Assembly: GCF_008727875.1 (NCBI RefSeq)
Contig: NZ_VTWS01000008.1
Span: forward strand, 62,001-126,000
Source: Larkinella humicola
GTDB lineage: Bacteria; Bacteroidota; Bacteroidia; Cytophagales; Spirosomataceae
Length of the DNA: 64,000 nucleotides
Direction of reading: 5' to 3'
Shown: one piece after another, positions 33,695-41,314 of the stretch
Numbering within the stretch: the stretch's first letter is position 1
How the letters are laid out: each line of letters begins with the position of its first letter
Program-made: the position numbers and the translations under genes
Notes under the pieces: generated by a model
Told to the model about the DNA's origin: nothing
What the model saw: the letters and a program-made list of their open reading frames with translations, nothing else
Databases searched by the model: none

Positions 33695-35185
33695 ATGCAA
33701 GCCACCGCATCCCCTGCCGCCACCTCCGCCAAACATCCTACGGGCCTCTATGTCCTGTTTTTTACCGAAATGTGGGAGCGGTTTAGTTACTACGGCATGC
33801 GGGCCATTCTGCTGCTCTTTTTGATTGACAACGTCCGGGGCGGCATGGGCCTCAGCGAAATGGAAGGAGCCGCCATCTATGGTTTATACACGGCTTCAGG
33901 GTACCTCCTTTCGCTGCCCGGTGGCTGGATTGCCGACAACATTCTAGGGCAACGAAAATCCATCTGGTACGGCGGTTTTGTCATCATGTTCGGGCATGTT
34001 CTGCTGGCCATTCCGGCCGGGAGTGCCTTGTTTTACATCGGTTTAGCCACTGTTGCCATTGGAACGGGTTTGCTGAAACCCAACATCAGTTCCATCGTTG
34101 GTGAACTCTATCCCGAAGGTGGTGCCCGGCGCGATGCGGCTTTTTCGATTTTCTACATGGGTATCAACATGGGTTCCTTTCTGGGAATCACCATTGTGGG
34201 CTATCTGGGGCAGAAAGTAGGCTGGCACTACGGGTTTGGGGCGGCTGCCGTCGGCATGTTGTTCGGCCTGGTGGTTTTCCGGATCTTCGGTCAGAAATAC
34301 CTCAGCGACTACGGAAATGTCCCGGCCAAAGCCGAAGCGTCTACCGATACTGGCAACCAAAACCGCAGTCTGTTTTTTGTGGTGGGCCTCGCGGCCATCC
34401 TCGCCCTTTTGCAGTTTACGGGTATTCTGGATCTGACCACTGCACAGGGATTAGCCAAAGGTGCCGGAGTGATCATTACGCTGACGGCGGTCGGTTATTT
34501 TCTGTTCATTCTGCTGGCGGGCGGCTTAACCCTCGTTGAGAAAAAGCGGGTGGGTGTTCTGTTCGTATTCTTCCTGGGTTCTGCCGTCTTCTGGGCGGGC
34601 TTTGAACAGCAGGGCTCGTCGCTCCAGATTTTCTCCGACCGGTATACGGATTTGAATCTTTTTGGCTGGCAAATGCCCTCGAGCTGGTTCCAGAATTTCA
34701 ACCCGGCGTTCATTCTCATCTTCTCCCCAATTCTGGCCGCGCTCTGGATTTATCTGGGAAACCGCAACCAGAATCCGGCGCCCCACCTCAAATTCGCCGT
34801 CGCGCTATTTCTGCTGGGACTGGGGTATCTGGTGATGGTGGTGGCTTCCAAAATTGCGTTGACCGGCCAGCTCACCTCCCCGATCTTCCTGACTTTTACG
34901 TACCTGTTTCATACGCTGGGCGAGCTTTGCCTGAGTCCCGTGGGGCTGAGTTCGTTCACCAAACTGGCTCCCAAACGCTACCTCAGTCAGTTGATGGGCA
35001 TCTGGTTTGTCGGCACCTCACTGGGCAACCTGATCGCCGGATTGTTTGCGGGCGGTTTCGACGAAGGGAATGTTCAGCAGATGCCCGCCATGTTCATGAG
35101 CGTCGTCTATTTCAGCTTCGGCTTCGCCCTCCTGATCCTGCTCTTCTACAAACCGCTAAAAAGCTGGCTGGGAGGGGTGAAATAA
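33695..35185 (+). CDS. POT-family proton-coupled oligopeptide transporter
   Basis: A 496-residue inner-membrane protein of the PTR2/POT family (major facilitator fold, about 14 helices). The family signature ExxERFxYYG is present as EMWERFSYYGMRAILLLFL near residue 25. The second signature is SIFYMGINMGSFLG near residue 153, and 'FHTLGELCLSPVGLS' follows in the C-terminal half. These carriers import di- and tripeptides with protons. The first 14 residues are Ala/Ser/Pro-rich and variable. The gene is single and is followed by a 40-bp perfect inverted repeat. Confidence 0.95.
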   Translation: MQATASPAATSAKHPTGLYVLFFTEMWERFSYYGMRAILLLFLIDNVRGGMGLSEMEGAAIYGLYTASGYLLSLPGGWIADNILGQRKSIWYGGFVIMFGHVLLAIPAGSALFYIGLATVAIGTGLLKPNISSIVGELYPEGGARRDAAFSIFYMGINMGSFLGITIVGYLGQKVGWHYGFGAAAVGMLFGLVVFRIFGQKYLSDYGNVPAKAEASTDTGNQNRSLFFVVGLAAILALLQFTGILDLTTAQGLAKGAGVIITLTAVGYFLFILLAGGLTLVEKKRVGVLFVFFLGSAVFWAGFEQQGSSLQIFSDRYTDLNLFGWQMPSSWFQNFNPAFILIFSPILAALWIYLGNRNQNPAPHLKFAVALFLLGLGYLVMVVASKIALTGQLTSPIFLTFTYLFHTLGELCLSPVGLSSFTKLAPKRYLSQLMGIWFVGTSLGNLIAGLFAGGFDEGNVQQMPAMFMSVVYFSFGFALLILLFYKPLKSWLGGVK

Positions 35186-35196
35186 AGAGTTAAGAG

Positions 35197-35289
35197 TTAA
35201 AAGTGAAGAGTTAAAAATTAAAAGTAGGCTGACGCATTCGTATTCTGCTTGCGTCAGCCTACTTTTAATTTTTAACTCTTCACTTTTAA
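35197..35289. repeat. Perfect 40-bp inverted repeat with GGCTGACGCA core
   Basis: 35197-35236 and 35250-35289 are exact reverse complements around a 13-base loop. The outer arm is built from AGAGTTAAAA/AATTAAAAGT words; the inner end is GTAGGCTGACGCA. The inner core recurs in the repeat at 54312-54388. It separates the convergent POT and SUI1 genes. Confidence 0.9.
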
Positions 35290-35290
35290 T

Positions 35291-35638
35291 TTAGCCACCG
35301 GCTTTCTTCCCCTTATACCCCTTCGCCGTGAGCCAGGCCAGGACTTTGTCGCGGTGGTCGCCCTGGATCAGGATTTCGCCATCTTTGGCCGAACCGCCGG
35401 AGCCGCAAACGGTTTTTAGCTGTTTGGCCACTTCGGTCAGGTCGGCATCGGTGCCGATGAAATCCCGGACGGCCGTCACGACCTTCCCGCCCCCCTTGCG
35501 ATCGAGCCAGATTTTCAGGTTCTGCTGTTCCGGTTTCAGCGTTTTCGCTTCGGAAGCGCCGGATTGGTAGGCATAATTTGGATCCGTTGAATAGACGATT
35601 CCGAAGCGGGATTTATCGTTGTTATTTTTCTTACTCAT
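35291..35638 (-). CDS. SUI1/eIF1-like translation factor (YciH-like)
   Basis: A 115-residue protein. The C-terminal 75 residues are a SUI1 domain: '[20 protein letters not shown]' near residue 42, [20 protein letters not shown] and [17 protein letters not shown]. The family includes eukaryotic eIF1 and bacterial YciH, which influences initiation fidelity; the bacterial role is modest and not fully settled. The basic N-terminus ([20 protein letters not shown]) is normal for Bacteroidota members. The stop codon lies two bases beyond the inverted repeat, which would form the end of its transcript. Confidence 0.93.
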   Translation of the reverse strand: MSKKNNNDKSRFGIVYSTDPNYAYQSGASEAKTLKPEQQNLKIWLDRKGGGKVVTAVRDFIGTDADLTEVAKQLKTVCGSGGSAKDGEILIQGDHRDKVLAWLTAKGYKGKKAGG

Positions 35639-35659
35639 CGTTTTTAGTCATTTTTGTTC

Positions 35660-35726
35660 GATCGCTACGCGACCGATGAAGAGAATACACCTTCATATTC
35701 TACAAATATCCGGTCGCTACGCGACC
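35660..35726. repeat. Paired GGTCGCTACGCGACC palindromes
   Basis: GGTCGCTACGCGACC at 35712-35726 is a 6-bp stem with a TAC loop. A near copy (GATCGCTACGCGACC) stands at 35660-35674. Both lie in the 109-base gap between the SUI1-like gene and the lipid kinase gene. Confidence 0.7.
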
Positions 35727-35747
35727 AAAAAGCTACGACGAAACCGT

Positions 35748-36623
35748 CTACCGAATCACCAGCAAACTCGACGGCACCACCTGCACCGTGGCCATGTCGG
35801 TGTCCAGCAGCAACGGTTCTCCATCGACGTGGATCAACAGCGGCTCCGCTCCTTTCACCACCACCGACCGGGCGGGCCGCAACGTCAGGTAGTTCGACTG
35901 GTCAAGGGTTTTGTTAAAAAGCCGCCACGCCAGCAGGCCCACCGCGCTGCGGGGAAACGGTTTTAGCAGACAGACATCCAGCAACCCGTCGGCGACGTTG
36001 GCCCGGGGGGCAATCCAGGCATTGTTGCCAAACTGCCCGGCGTTGGCCACGGTCAGGGAGAAGAGCGACTGCGGTTTCCCGTCAATTTCGTAGGTCGCAG
36101 GCTGGTAGTTCCAGAACGCCCGGTAGGTGGTTCGGATGTAGGTGGGCAACCCCCGAATGGGCTGACGGGCAAATTCCCGGGCCACATGCGCATCGAAACC
36201 TATTCCCGTGGTGCAAAAAAAAGCGTGCTCATTGATCCGTCCGCTGTCGATCACCACCGGGCGGCCCTGAACGGCCCGTTCGATGGCTTTTTTCGGATTC
36301 AACGGCAACTGTAAATGCCGCGCCAGCCCGTTTCCCGAACCCACCGGAACGATGCCCAGGGCGGTTTGCGTGTTGAGGAGTGCGCGGGCGGCTTCGTTCA
36401 TCGTGCCATCGCCCCCGATGATCACCACCCGTCGGATACCTTGCCGAACGGCTTCGGTGGCCAGCTCGGTGGCGTGTCCGGGATGCGTTGTAAAGCGTGC
36501 TTCGGGTGTAAAACCAGCATCGACGGCTATTTTCAACAGAAATTCAATCCATTGCTGCTTTTTTTGTACCGAAGCCGTCCCCGACAGGGGATTGACAATC
36601 GCCAGCAAAGTTGGTTGCGCCAC
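35748..36623 (-). CDS. Diacylglycerol-kinase-type lipid kinase (YegS/BmrU family)
   Basis: A 291-residue cytoplasmic or membrane-associated kinase. The nucleotide-binding motif is GGDGTMNEAARALL, preceded by NPLSGTASVQKKQ and followed by GSGNGLARHLQLP. The C-terminal beta domain includes FFCTTGIGFDAHVAREFA and ANVADGLLDVCLLKP. The family phosphorylates diacylglycerol, sphingosine-like or related lipids with ATP. The start is a GTG at 36621-36623, with the stop of a small membrane peptide gene ending two bases before it, so translation is probably coupled. A serine-palmitoyltransferase-like gene lies 1.5 kb away, so a sphingoid substrate is conceivable but unproven. Confidence 0.92.
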   Translation of the reverse strand: MAQPTLLAIVNPLSGTASVQKKQQWIEFLLKIAVDAGFTPEARFTTHPGHATELATEAVRQGIRRVVIIGGDGTMNEAARALLNTQTALGIVPVGSGNGLARHLQLPLNPKKAIERAVQGRPVVIDSGRINEHAFFCTTGIGFDAHVAREFARQPIRGLPTYIRTTYRAFWNYQPATYEIDGKPQSLFSLTVANAGQFGNNAWIAPRANVADGLLDVCLLKPFPRSAVGLLAWRLFNKTLDQSNYLTLRPARSVVVKGAEPLLIHVDGEPLLLDTDMATVQVVPSSLLVIR

Positions 36624-36625
36624 GG

Positions 36626-36739
36626 TCAGGAAAAGAAAATAAACAGGATCAGAATGAACACGATGATAAAAATATAATACCAGCCATCCGAAAAGATGTA
36701 AGGCTTATATTCCTCGTAAAATTTGCGAATTTTATTCAT
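36626..36739 (-). CDS. 37-residue single-pass membrane peptide
   Basis: The minus strand from the ATG at 36737-36739 encodes MNKIRKFYEEYKPYIFSDGW, then about 16 hydrophobic residues (YYIFIIVFILILFIFFS) and a TGA. It has a charged cytoplasmic-like N-terminus and a C-terminal membrane helix. The TGA is two bases from the GTG of the lipid kinase gene, so the peptide is the upstream partner in a coupled pair. It is too short for routine gene calling. I do not know a function; a role in anchoring the kinase, or simple translational coupling, are inferences. Confidence 0.7.
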   Translation of the reverse strand: MNKIRKFYEEYKPYIFSDGWYYIFIIVFILILFIFFS

Positions 36740-36780
36740 TAGTATTGGGGAAATTATAGGCCATCAAAGTACGGGATAAA

Positions 36781-37212
36781 ATGAAAAAACTAGTCGGCTT
36801 CTTTCTTTTTTTGTTCGTCATCACCGGTTCTCAGGCCCAGACACCCGCCGACCGGAAAGCGATTCTGGCCATTCTGGATCGCCAAACCGCCGACTGGAAT
36901 GCCGGTAATACCACGGCTTTCATGAACGGCTACTGGAAGTCGGACTCGCTGACGTTTATCGGCAAAGTGGGCATTACGTACGGCTACGAGGCTACGTTGA
37001 GTAATTACAAACGCCGGTATCCGGATCGGGCTGCCATGGGAACGCTGAAGTTTACCATTCTGAAACTGGAGTTTCAGGCTAAAAATGTGGCCTACGTAAT
37101 TGGAAAATTTCACCTGACCCGCCCAAAAGTCGGCGATGCAGAAGGACATTTTACGTTACTTTGGCGAAAAATTAACGGACAATGGGTGATCGTTAGCGAC
37201 CATTCCAGCTAA
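36781..37212 (+). CDS. Secreted DUF4440 / SnoaL-like (NTF2-fold) protein
   Basis: A 143-residue protein with a signal peptide (ending GSQAQ). The mature part is a DUF4440 NTF2-like fold: AILAILDRQTADWNAGNTTA, FMNGYWKSDSLTFIG, 'YGYEATLSNYKRRYPD' and a final HFTLLWRKINGQWVIVSDH. Such cone-shaped domains bind small molecules or act as scaffolds; no catalytic residue is obvious. It is followed after 16 bases by a MaoC-type gene on the same strand, so the two are probably co-transcribed. Confidence 0.92.
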   Translation: MKKLVGFFLFLFVITGSQAQTPADRKAILAILDRQTADWNAGNTTAFMNGYWKSDSLTFIGKVGITYGYEATLSNYKRRYPDRAAMGTLKFTILKLEFQAKNVAYVIGKFHLTRPKVGDAEGHFTLLWRKINGQWVIVSDHSS

Positions 37213-37228
37213 TCACGTTTTCGTTTTT

Positions 37229-37636
37229 ATGACTCTTTTTGAATTAAACGCCGTTCACCGGCATGCCTTTCGCTTTTCGCAAGCCGACGTCGAAGCGTTT
37301 GCGCGCGTTACCGGCGACGACAATCCGTTGCACCTCGACGCGGAGTTTGCCAGCCAGACGCCCTTCAAACGACCCATTATTCACGGCATGTTGGGGGCCA
37401 GTGTGTTCACCAAAATCCTGGGAACCCAATTTCCCGGACACGGTTCGGTGTATTTGAAACAAACACTGGACTTTCTGCGCCCCATGTTTGTCGATACAGA
37501 CTATGAAGCGGTTTTTACGGTGGTTTCCACCAATCCGGACAAACACATCGCGGAAGTATCAACCGAAATCAAGGATGCCCAAACCGGTAAGCTAACGACG
37601 CGGGGCGTGGCGACCTTGATGTATAAGAAATCCTGA
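37229..37636 (+). CDS. MaoC-like (R)-specific enoyl-CoA hydratase
   Basis: A 135-residue hot-dog-fold protein. The (R)-hydratase motif is visible as FARVTGDDNPLHLDAEFA near residue 26, with the catalytic Asp and His, followed by KRPIIHGMLGASVFTKILG. Enzymes of this type hydrate trans-2-enoyl-CoA to (R)-3-hydroxyacyl-CoA in fatty acid turnover or polyhydroxyalkanoate supply; the exact acyl substrate is unknown. It is the second gene of a short operon with the DUF4440 gene and ends before a strong terminator. Confidence 0.92.
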   Translation: MTLFELNAVHRHAFRFSQADVEAFARVTGDDNPLHLDAEFASQTPFKRPIIHGMLGASVFTKILGTQFPGHGSVYLKQTLDFLRPMFVDTDYEAVFTVVSTNPDKHIAEVSTEIKDAQTGKLTTRGVATLMYKKS

Positions 37637-37660
37637 ACGCCGGATTCATTCCCCTCCAAA

Positions 37661-37699
37661 AACCAAACAAGCCCGGTGGATCGCCGGGCTTGTTTGGTT
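37661..37699. terminator. Bidirectional terminator
   Basis: AACCAAACAAGCCCGG (37661-37676) pairs exactly with CCGGGCTTGTTTGGTT (37684-37699) around a 7-base loop, between the convergent MaoC-type and histone-like genes. Confidence 0.9.
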
Positions 37700-37715
37700 T
37701 GGAGTAAGTTGTTGT

Positions 37716-37895
37716 TTACTCTTTTGCATTTTTCTGACCTTGCACTTCAGAGCGAATCTCCTGAGCCAGCGTCTTCAGATCCTGCATGCCTTTCCGTACG
37801 CGGGTGCCAGCAGCCTGATTGCCTTTTTCGTAGAATTTCTCGAAATCGCCTTCCAAAGACATGACCAGATTTTTTATTTCATCGAAACGTGCCAT
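37716..37895 (-). CDS. Histone H1-like (Hc1-type) small protein
   Basis: The minus strand from the ATG at 37893-37895 encodes 59 residues: MARFDEIKNLVMSLEGDFEK at the start, then FYEKGNQAAGTRVRKGMQDL and KTLAQEIRSEVQGQKNAKE. This matches the small histone H1-like proteins of Bacteroidota, which carry the core 'LEGD.EKFY.KGN.AAGTR.RKGMQ.LK.LAQEIR'. They are thought to bind DNA and affect nucleoid structure, by analogy with chlamydial Hc1. It has normal length for the group and its own terminator at 37661-37699. Confidence 0.88.
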   Translation of the reverse strand: MARFDEIKNLVMSLEGDFEKFYEKGNQAAGTRVRKGMQDLKTLAQEIRSEVQGQKNAKE

Positions 37896-38053
37896 AACAG
37901 TTCGTATGGGGGTTAAAAAGTTGTGAAAAATGCCCTAAAACGCTCAAAAACCGCGTTTTTGACGAAATATACGCATTCTATGATTCAGCGCAAGAAAACC
38001 GTCAAAAAAAACGTTGGAAAAATCCAAATAAAGCACGTTTCCTTACTAAACGG

Positions 38054-39364
38054 TCATTCCGCCACCGTTTTTGCGACTTCTGAGGGCACCAGAGCAGAAT
38101 CAATCAGGACCTGATGGGCATTTTCACGATAAAATCCCCGGTTTAGTTTTTCGGACACCTCACTGAAGGCTTTCAGCGTGTAGTCGACGTCTTCGAGCGA
38201 GTGGGCGGCCGTTGGAATGATCCGCAACATGATCACGCCCTTTGGAACCACCGGATAGACAACAATGGAACAGAAGACGCCCATGTTTTCGCGCAGGTCG
38301 CGAACCAGCACCCCCGCTTCCTGAACACCGCCTTCGCTGTGCAGGAAAACCGGCGTCACCGGCGAGGTCGTATCCCCGATGTTGAGCCCGCGCGCCCGCA
38401 GACCGTCCTGCATCGCCCGTACGTTCTGCCACAGTTTTTCGCGGAGTTCCGGTTGGGTTTTGATGAGTTCGAGCCGCTTCATGGCTCCAACGACGTAGGG
38501 CATTGGCAAGGCCTTGGCATACGTTTGGGAACGCATGTTATACTTCAGGTACATAATGATATCGTGGTCACCGGCAATGAACGCGCCAATGGCCGCCATC
38601 GACTTGGCGAAGGTCGAGAAATACAGGTCGATGCCATCCTGACACCCCTGCAACTCACCCACACCAGCCCCCGTCGGCCCCATGGTTCCAAAACCGTGGG
38701 CGTCGTCGACCAGCAATTTAAAATCATATTTTTCCTTGAGAGCCACGATTTCTTTCAGAATGCCGACTTTACCCGACATGCCAAATACGCCTTCGGTAAT
38801 GACCAGAATCCCCCCCCCTTTTTCAGCGGCTTTTTTGGTGGCCCGTTGCAGGTTTTTCTCCAGACTATCGATATCGTTGTGATTGAACTTGTAGTATTCG
38901 CCCATCTTGGCTTTGTGTAACCGAATACCATCGATCAGACACGCGTGACATTCGGCGTCATAGACGATCACGTCCCGGTAATCGACTACGGCTTCGATGG
39001 CCGACATCACCCCCTGGTAGCCATAATTGAGCAAGAATGAGTCTTCCTTGCCGACAAACTCGGCCAATTGCTTCTCCAGTTCTTCGTGCAGATCCGAATT
39101 ACCCGACATCATCCGGGCGCCCATCGGGTACGCAAGACCCCAATCCTTAGCCGCTTCCGCATCGATTTTCCGGACTTCGGGATGGTTGGCCAGCCCCAGA
39201 TAATTATTCAAACTCCAATTGAGCATCTTCCTCCCCCGAAACACCATGTGCGGCCCTAACTCGCCTTCCAGCTTGGGAAATGCAAAATAATGGTGCGCGT
39301 TATACTCCCGCGATGACGAACCGATGGGTCCGAGGTTGGTGCGTAATTTCTCAAATAAATCCAC
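38054..39364 (-). CDS. Alpha-oxoamine synthase (serine palmitoyltransferase-like)
   Basis: A 436-residue PLP enzyme of the family that condenses an amino acid with an acyl-CoA (SPT, KBL, BioF). Visible motifs are NWSLNNYLGLANHPEVRK, YDAECHACLIDGIRLH, the PLP-binding Asp/His in LLVDDAHGFGTMGPTGAG, and the Schiff-base Lys in YFSTFAKSMAAIGAFIAGD. The start is a GTG at 39362-39364; an in-frame TAG lies five codons upstream, so no earlier start is possible. In Cytophagales such enzymes make sphingoid bases or, with cysteate, the sulfonolipid base capnine; sequence by eye cannot choose. A perfectly spaced promoter lies upstream. Confidence 0.88.
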   Translation of the reverse strand: MDLFEKLRTNLGPIGSSSREYNAHHYFAFPKLEGELGPHMVFRGRKMLNWSLNNYLGLANHPEVRKIDAEAAKDWGLAYPMGARMMSGNSDLHEELEKQLAEFVGKEDSFLLNYGYQGVMSAIEAVVDYRDVIVYDAECHACLIDGIRLHKAKMGEYYKFNHNDIDSLEKNLQRATKKAAEKGGGILVITEGVFGMSGKVGILKEIVALKEKYDFKLLVDDAHGFGTMGPTGAGVGELQGCQDGIDLYFSTFAKSMAAIGAFIAGDHDIIMYLKYNMRSQTYAKALPMPYVVGAMKRLELIKTQPELREKLWQNVRAMQDGLRARGLNIGDTTSPVTPVFLHSEGGVQEAGVLVRDLRENMGVFCSIVVYPVVPKGVIMLRIIPTAAHSLEDVDYTLKAFSEVSEKLNRGFYRENAHQVLIDSALVPSEVAKTVAE

Positions 39365-39414
39365 TTTATTGCGCTATTTACCGGTTTATAATGAGTTTGT
39401 TAACCACATTAGTA

Positions 39415-39445
39415 CAAAAGTAAATTAAAATCTGTCAACCGCAAA
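39415..39445 (-). promoter_or_regulatory. Consensus promoter of the SPT-like gene
   Basis: On the minus strand TTTG (39445-39442) and TACTTTTG (39422-39415) are separated by exactly 19 bases, the full Bacteroidota consensus TTTG-N19-TAnnTTTG. The start codon is 50 bases downstream. Confidence 0.82.
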
Positions 39446-39500
39446 GCGGGGTTGGTTTTAGAAATTACCGCCGGAAATTAGGAGCAGGCAGCGAGAAGTA

Positions 39501-39508
39501 TATTTTTG
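39501..39508 (+). promoter_or_regulatory. -7 promoter element of accC
   Basis: TATTTTTG is an exact TAnnTTTG match 80 bases before the accC start. It diverges from the SPT-like promoter 56 bases away. Confidence 0.6.
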
Positions 39509-39588
39509 CAGGGGCATTCCTGTTCGGTTATCTGCTGCAACAAGGCCCTTCTGCCACCGAAATCCGAATACCCAACGATTCACATTCA

Positions 39589-41088
39589 ATGGCTAAAATT
39601 CAGAAATTACTCGTCGCCAACCGCGGTGAAATTGCCCTGCGGATCATGCGAACCGCCCGCGAAATGGGCATTCGCACCGTAGCCATCTACAGCGAAGCCG
39701 ACCGGCAGGCACTCCACGTCCGGTATGCCGACGAGGCCGTGTGTGTGGGCCCGCCCCCCTCTTCCGAGTCGTATCTGCGGGCTGATGCCATCATTGAAGC
39801 CTGTCGGCAGACCGGCGCGGACGCCATTCATCCGGGCTACGGTTTTTTGTCGGAGAACGCCGGTTTTGCGCGCGCCGTCCGCAACGCCGGGCTGATTTTT
39901 GTCGGGCCGTCACCGGAATCCATCGAAGTGATGGGCAGTAAGCTGGCGGCCAAAGCGGCCGTTGCGTCCTATAATATTCCGATGGTTCCCGGCACCCCCG
40001 AAGCCATTACGGATCGCGACGACGCCCGGAAAACGGCCGCTCAGATCGGTTATCCGATTCTGATCAAAGCGAGTGCGGGCGGAGGAGGCAAAGGAATGCG
40101 GATTGTGGAAAACGACGCGGAGTTTGACGAAGGCATGAACCGTGCCGTCAGCGAAGCCACGTCGGCCTTCGGTGATGGGTCGGTTTTTATCGAAAAATAC
40201 GTTACGTCGCCCCGGCACGTGGAAATTCAGGTGCTGGGCGATCAACACGGCAACATCATTCACCTCTTCGAGCGCGAGTGTTCGGTTCAGCGCCGTCACC
40301 AGAAGGTGGTGGAAGAAGCACCATCGTCGGTGTTGACACCGGAAATTCGGGCCGAGATGGGTCGTTGCGCGGTCGAGGTGGCGCGGGCCTGTGGCTATTA
40401 CGGGGCCGGAACGGTGGAATTTATCGTCGACGACCAACTGAATTTCTATTTTCTGGAAATGAATACCCGGCTTCAGGTCGAACACCCCGTGACGGAACAG
40501 ATTACGGGCATCGATCTGGTGAAACAGATGATTTACATCGCCGAAGGGAAACCGCTGGAAATCAAACAGGAGGATTTGAAAATCAACGGTCATGCCATCG
40601 AAATCCGGGTGTATGCCGAAGATCCGGCCAACAACTTTCTGCCCGATGTCGGGACGCTGGAAACCTACGTGCGCCCCCAGGGCAACGGCGTTCGGGTCGA
40701 CGACGGTTTTGAACAGGGCATGGCCATTCCGATTTATTATGACCCCATGATTGCCAAACTGGTGACAACGGGTGCCACCCGCGCCGAAGCCATCGAGAAA
40801 ATGATCCGCGCCATCGACGAATACCGCATTACGGGGGTGCAAACGACGCTGCCGTTCTGCCGGTTTGTGATGCAGCACGACGCCTTCCGGTCGGGGCAGT
40901 TCGACACCCATTTTGTCAATCATTATTTTACACCCGATAAACTGACGCCCGAAACCAGTCTGGAAGAAACCCAACTGGCGGGTGTTTTGGCAGCCTGGCT
41001 GTTTCAAAACCGTCAGCAGAAAACCGCCCCGGAGGTCGTTGCCCCCGAGCCGAAAAGAAGTCAGTGGAAGGAAAGGCGGCTGGGTTGA
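39589..41088 (+). CDS. accC: Biotin carboxylase (acetyl/acyl-CoA carboxylase subunit)
   Basis: A 499-residue ATP-grasp enzyme that carboxylates biotin on its carrier protein. Visible are LLVANRGEIALRIMRTAREM at the start, the ATP loop KASAGGGGKGMRI, HVEIQVLGDQHGN, the catalytic ECSVQRRHQKVVEEAPS and MNTRLQVEHPVTEQITGID. It is about 50 residues longer than E. coli AccC; the extra C-terminal tail (AAWLFQNRQQ onward) is like biotin carboxylases of acyl- or propionyl-CoA carboxylases in Bacteroidota. No accB or carboxyltransferase gene is adjacent. meaB, 3.5 kb away, makes a propionyl-CoA role possible. Confidence 0.93.
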   Translation: MAKIQKLLVANRGEIALRIMRTAREMGIRTVAIYSEADRQALHVRYADEAVCVGPPPSSESYLRADAIIEACRQTGADAIHPGYGFLSENAGFARAVRNAGLIFVGPSPESIEVMGSKLAAKAAVASYNIPMVPGTPEAITDRDDARKTAAQIGYPILIKASAGGGGKGMRIVENDAEFDEGMNRAVSEATSAFGDGSVFIEKYVTSPRHVEIQVLGDQHGNIIHLFERECSVQRRHQKVVEEAPSSVLTPEIRAEMGRCAVEVARACGYYGAGTVEFIVDDQLNFYFLEMNTRLQVEHPVTEQITGIDLVKQMIYIAEGKPLEIKQEDLKINGHAIEIRVYAEDPANNFLPDVGTLETYVRPQGNGVRVDDGFEQGMAIPIYYDPMIAKLVTTGATRAEAIEKMIRAIDEYRITGVQTTLPFCRFVMQHDAFRSGQFDTHFVNHYFTPDKLTPETSLEETQLAGVLAAWLFQNRQQKTAPEVVAPEPKRSQWKERRLG

Positions 41089-41100
41089 CCAGACGTCGGA

Positions 41101-41197
41101 AATTTCAAATGTAAAATGATAAATATTAAATGTAAAAGTATTTCGAGAGCGCTTAGCTATTTTTACATTTTACATTCATCATTTTACATTTAAAATT
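41101..41197. repeat. Word-built hairpin, AATGTAAAATGATG family (copy 2)
   Basis: A 37-base left arm (41101-41137) and a 37-base right arm (41161-41197) pair with about four or five mismatches. Both arms are made of AAATGTAAAATGAT units shared with the repeat at 20051-20155. It follows the accC stop by 12 bases. Confidence 0.85.
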
Positions 41198-41314
41198 CTT
41201 TTCATTTCCTCTTCTGTTTCTAAAAAATCCGAACAATCGCCGGACAGGAAATGAAGTAATTACAACGGTTGTGTAACTTAGCGCAGAAAACAAATTCCTT
41301 TTCCAATAAACCCT

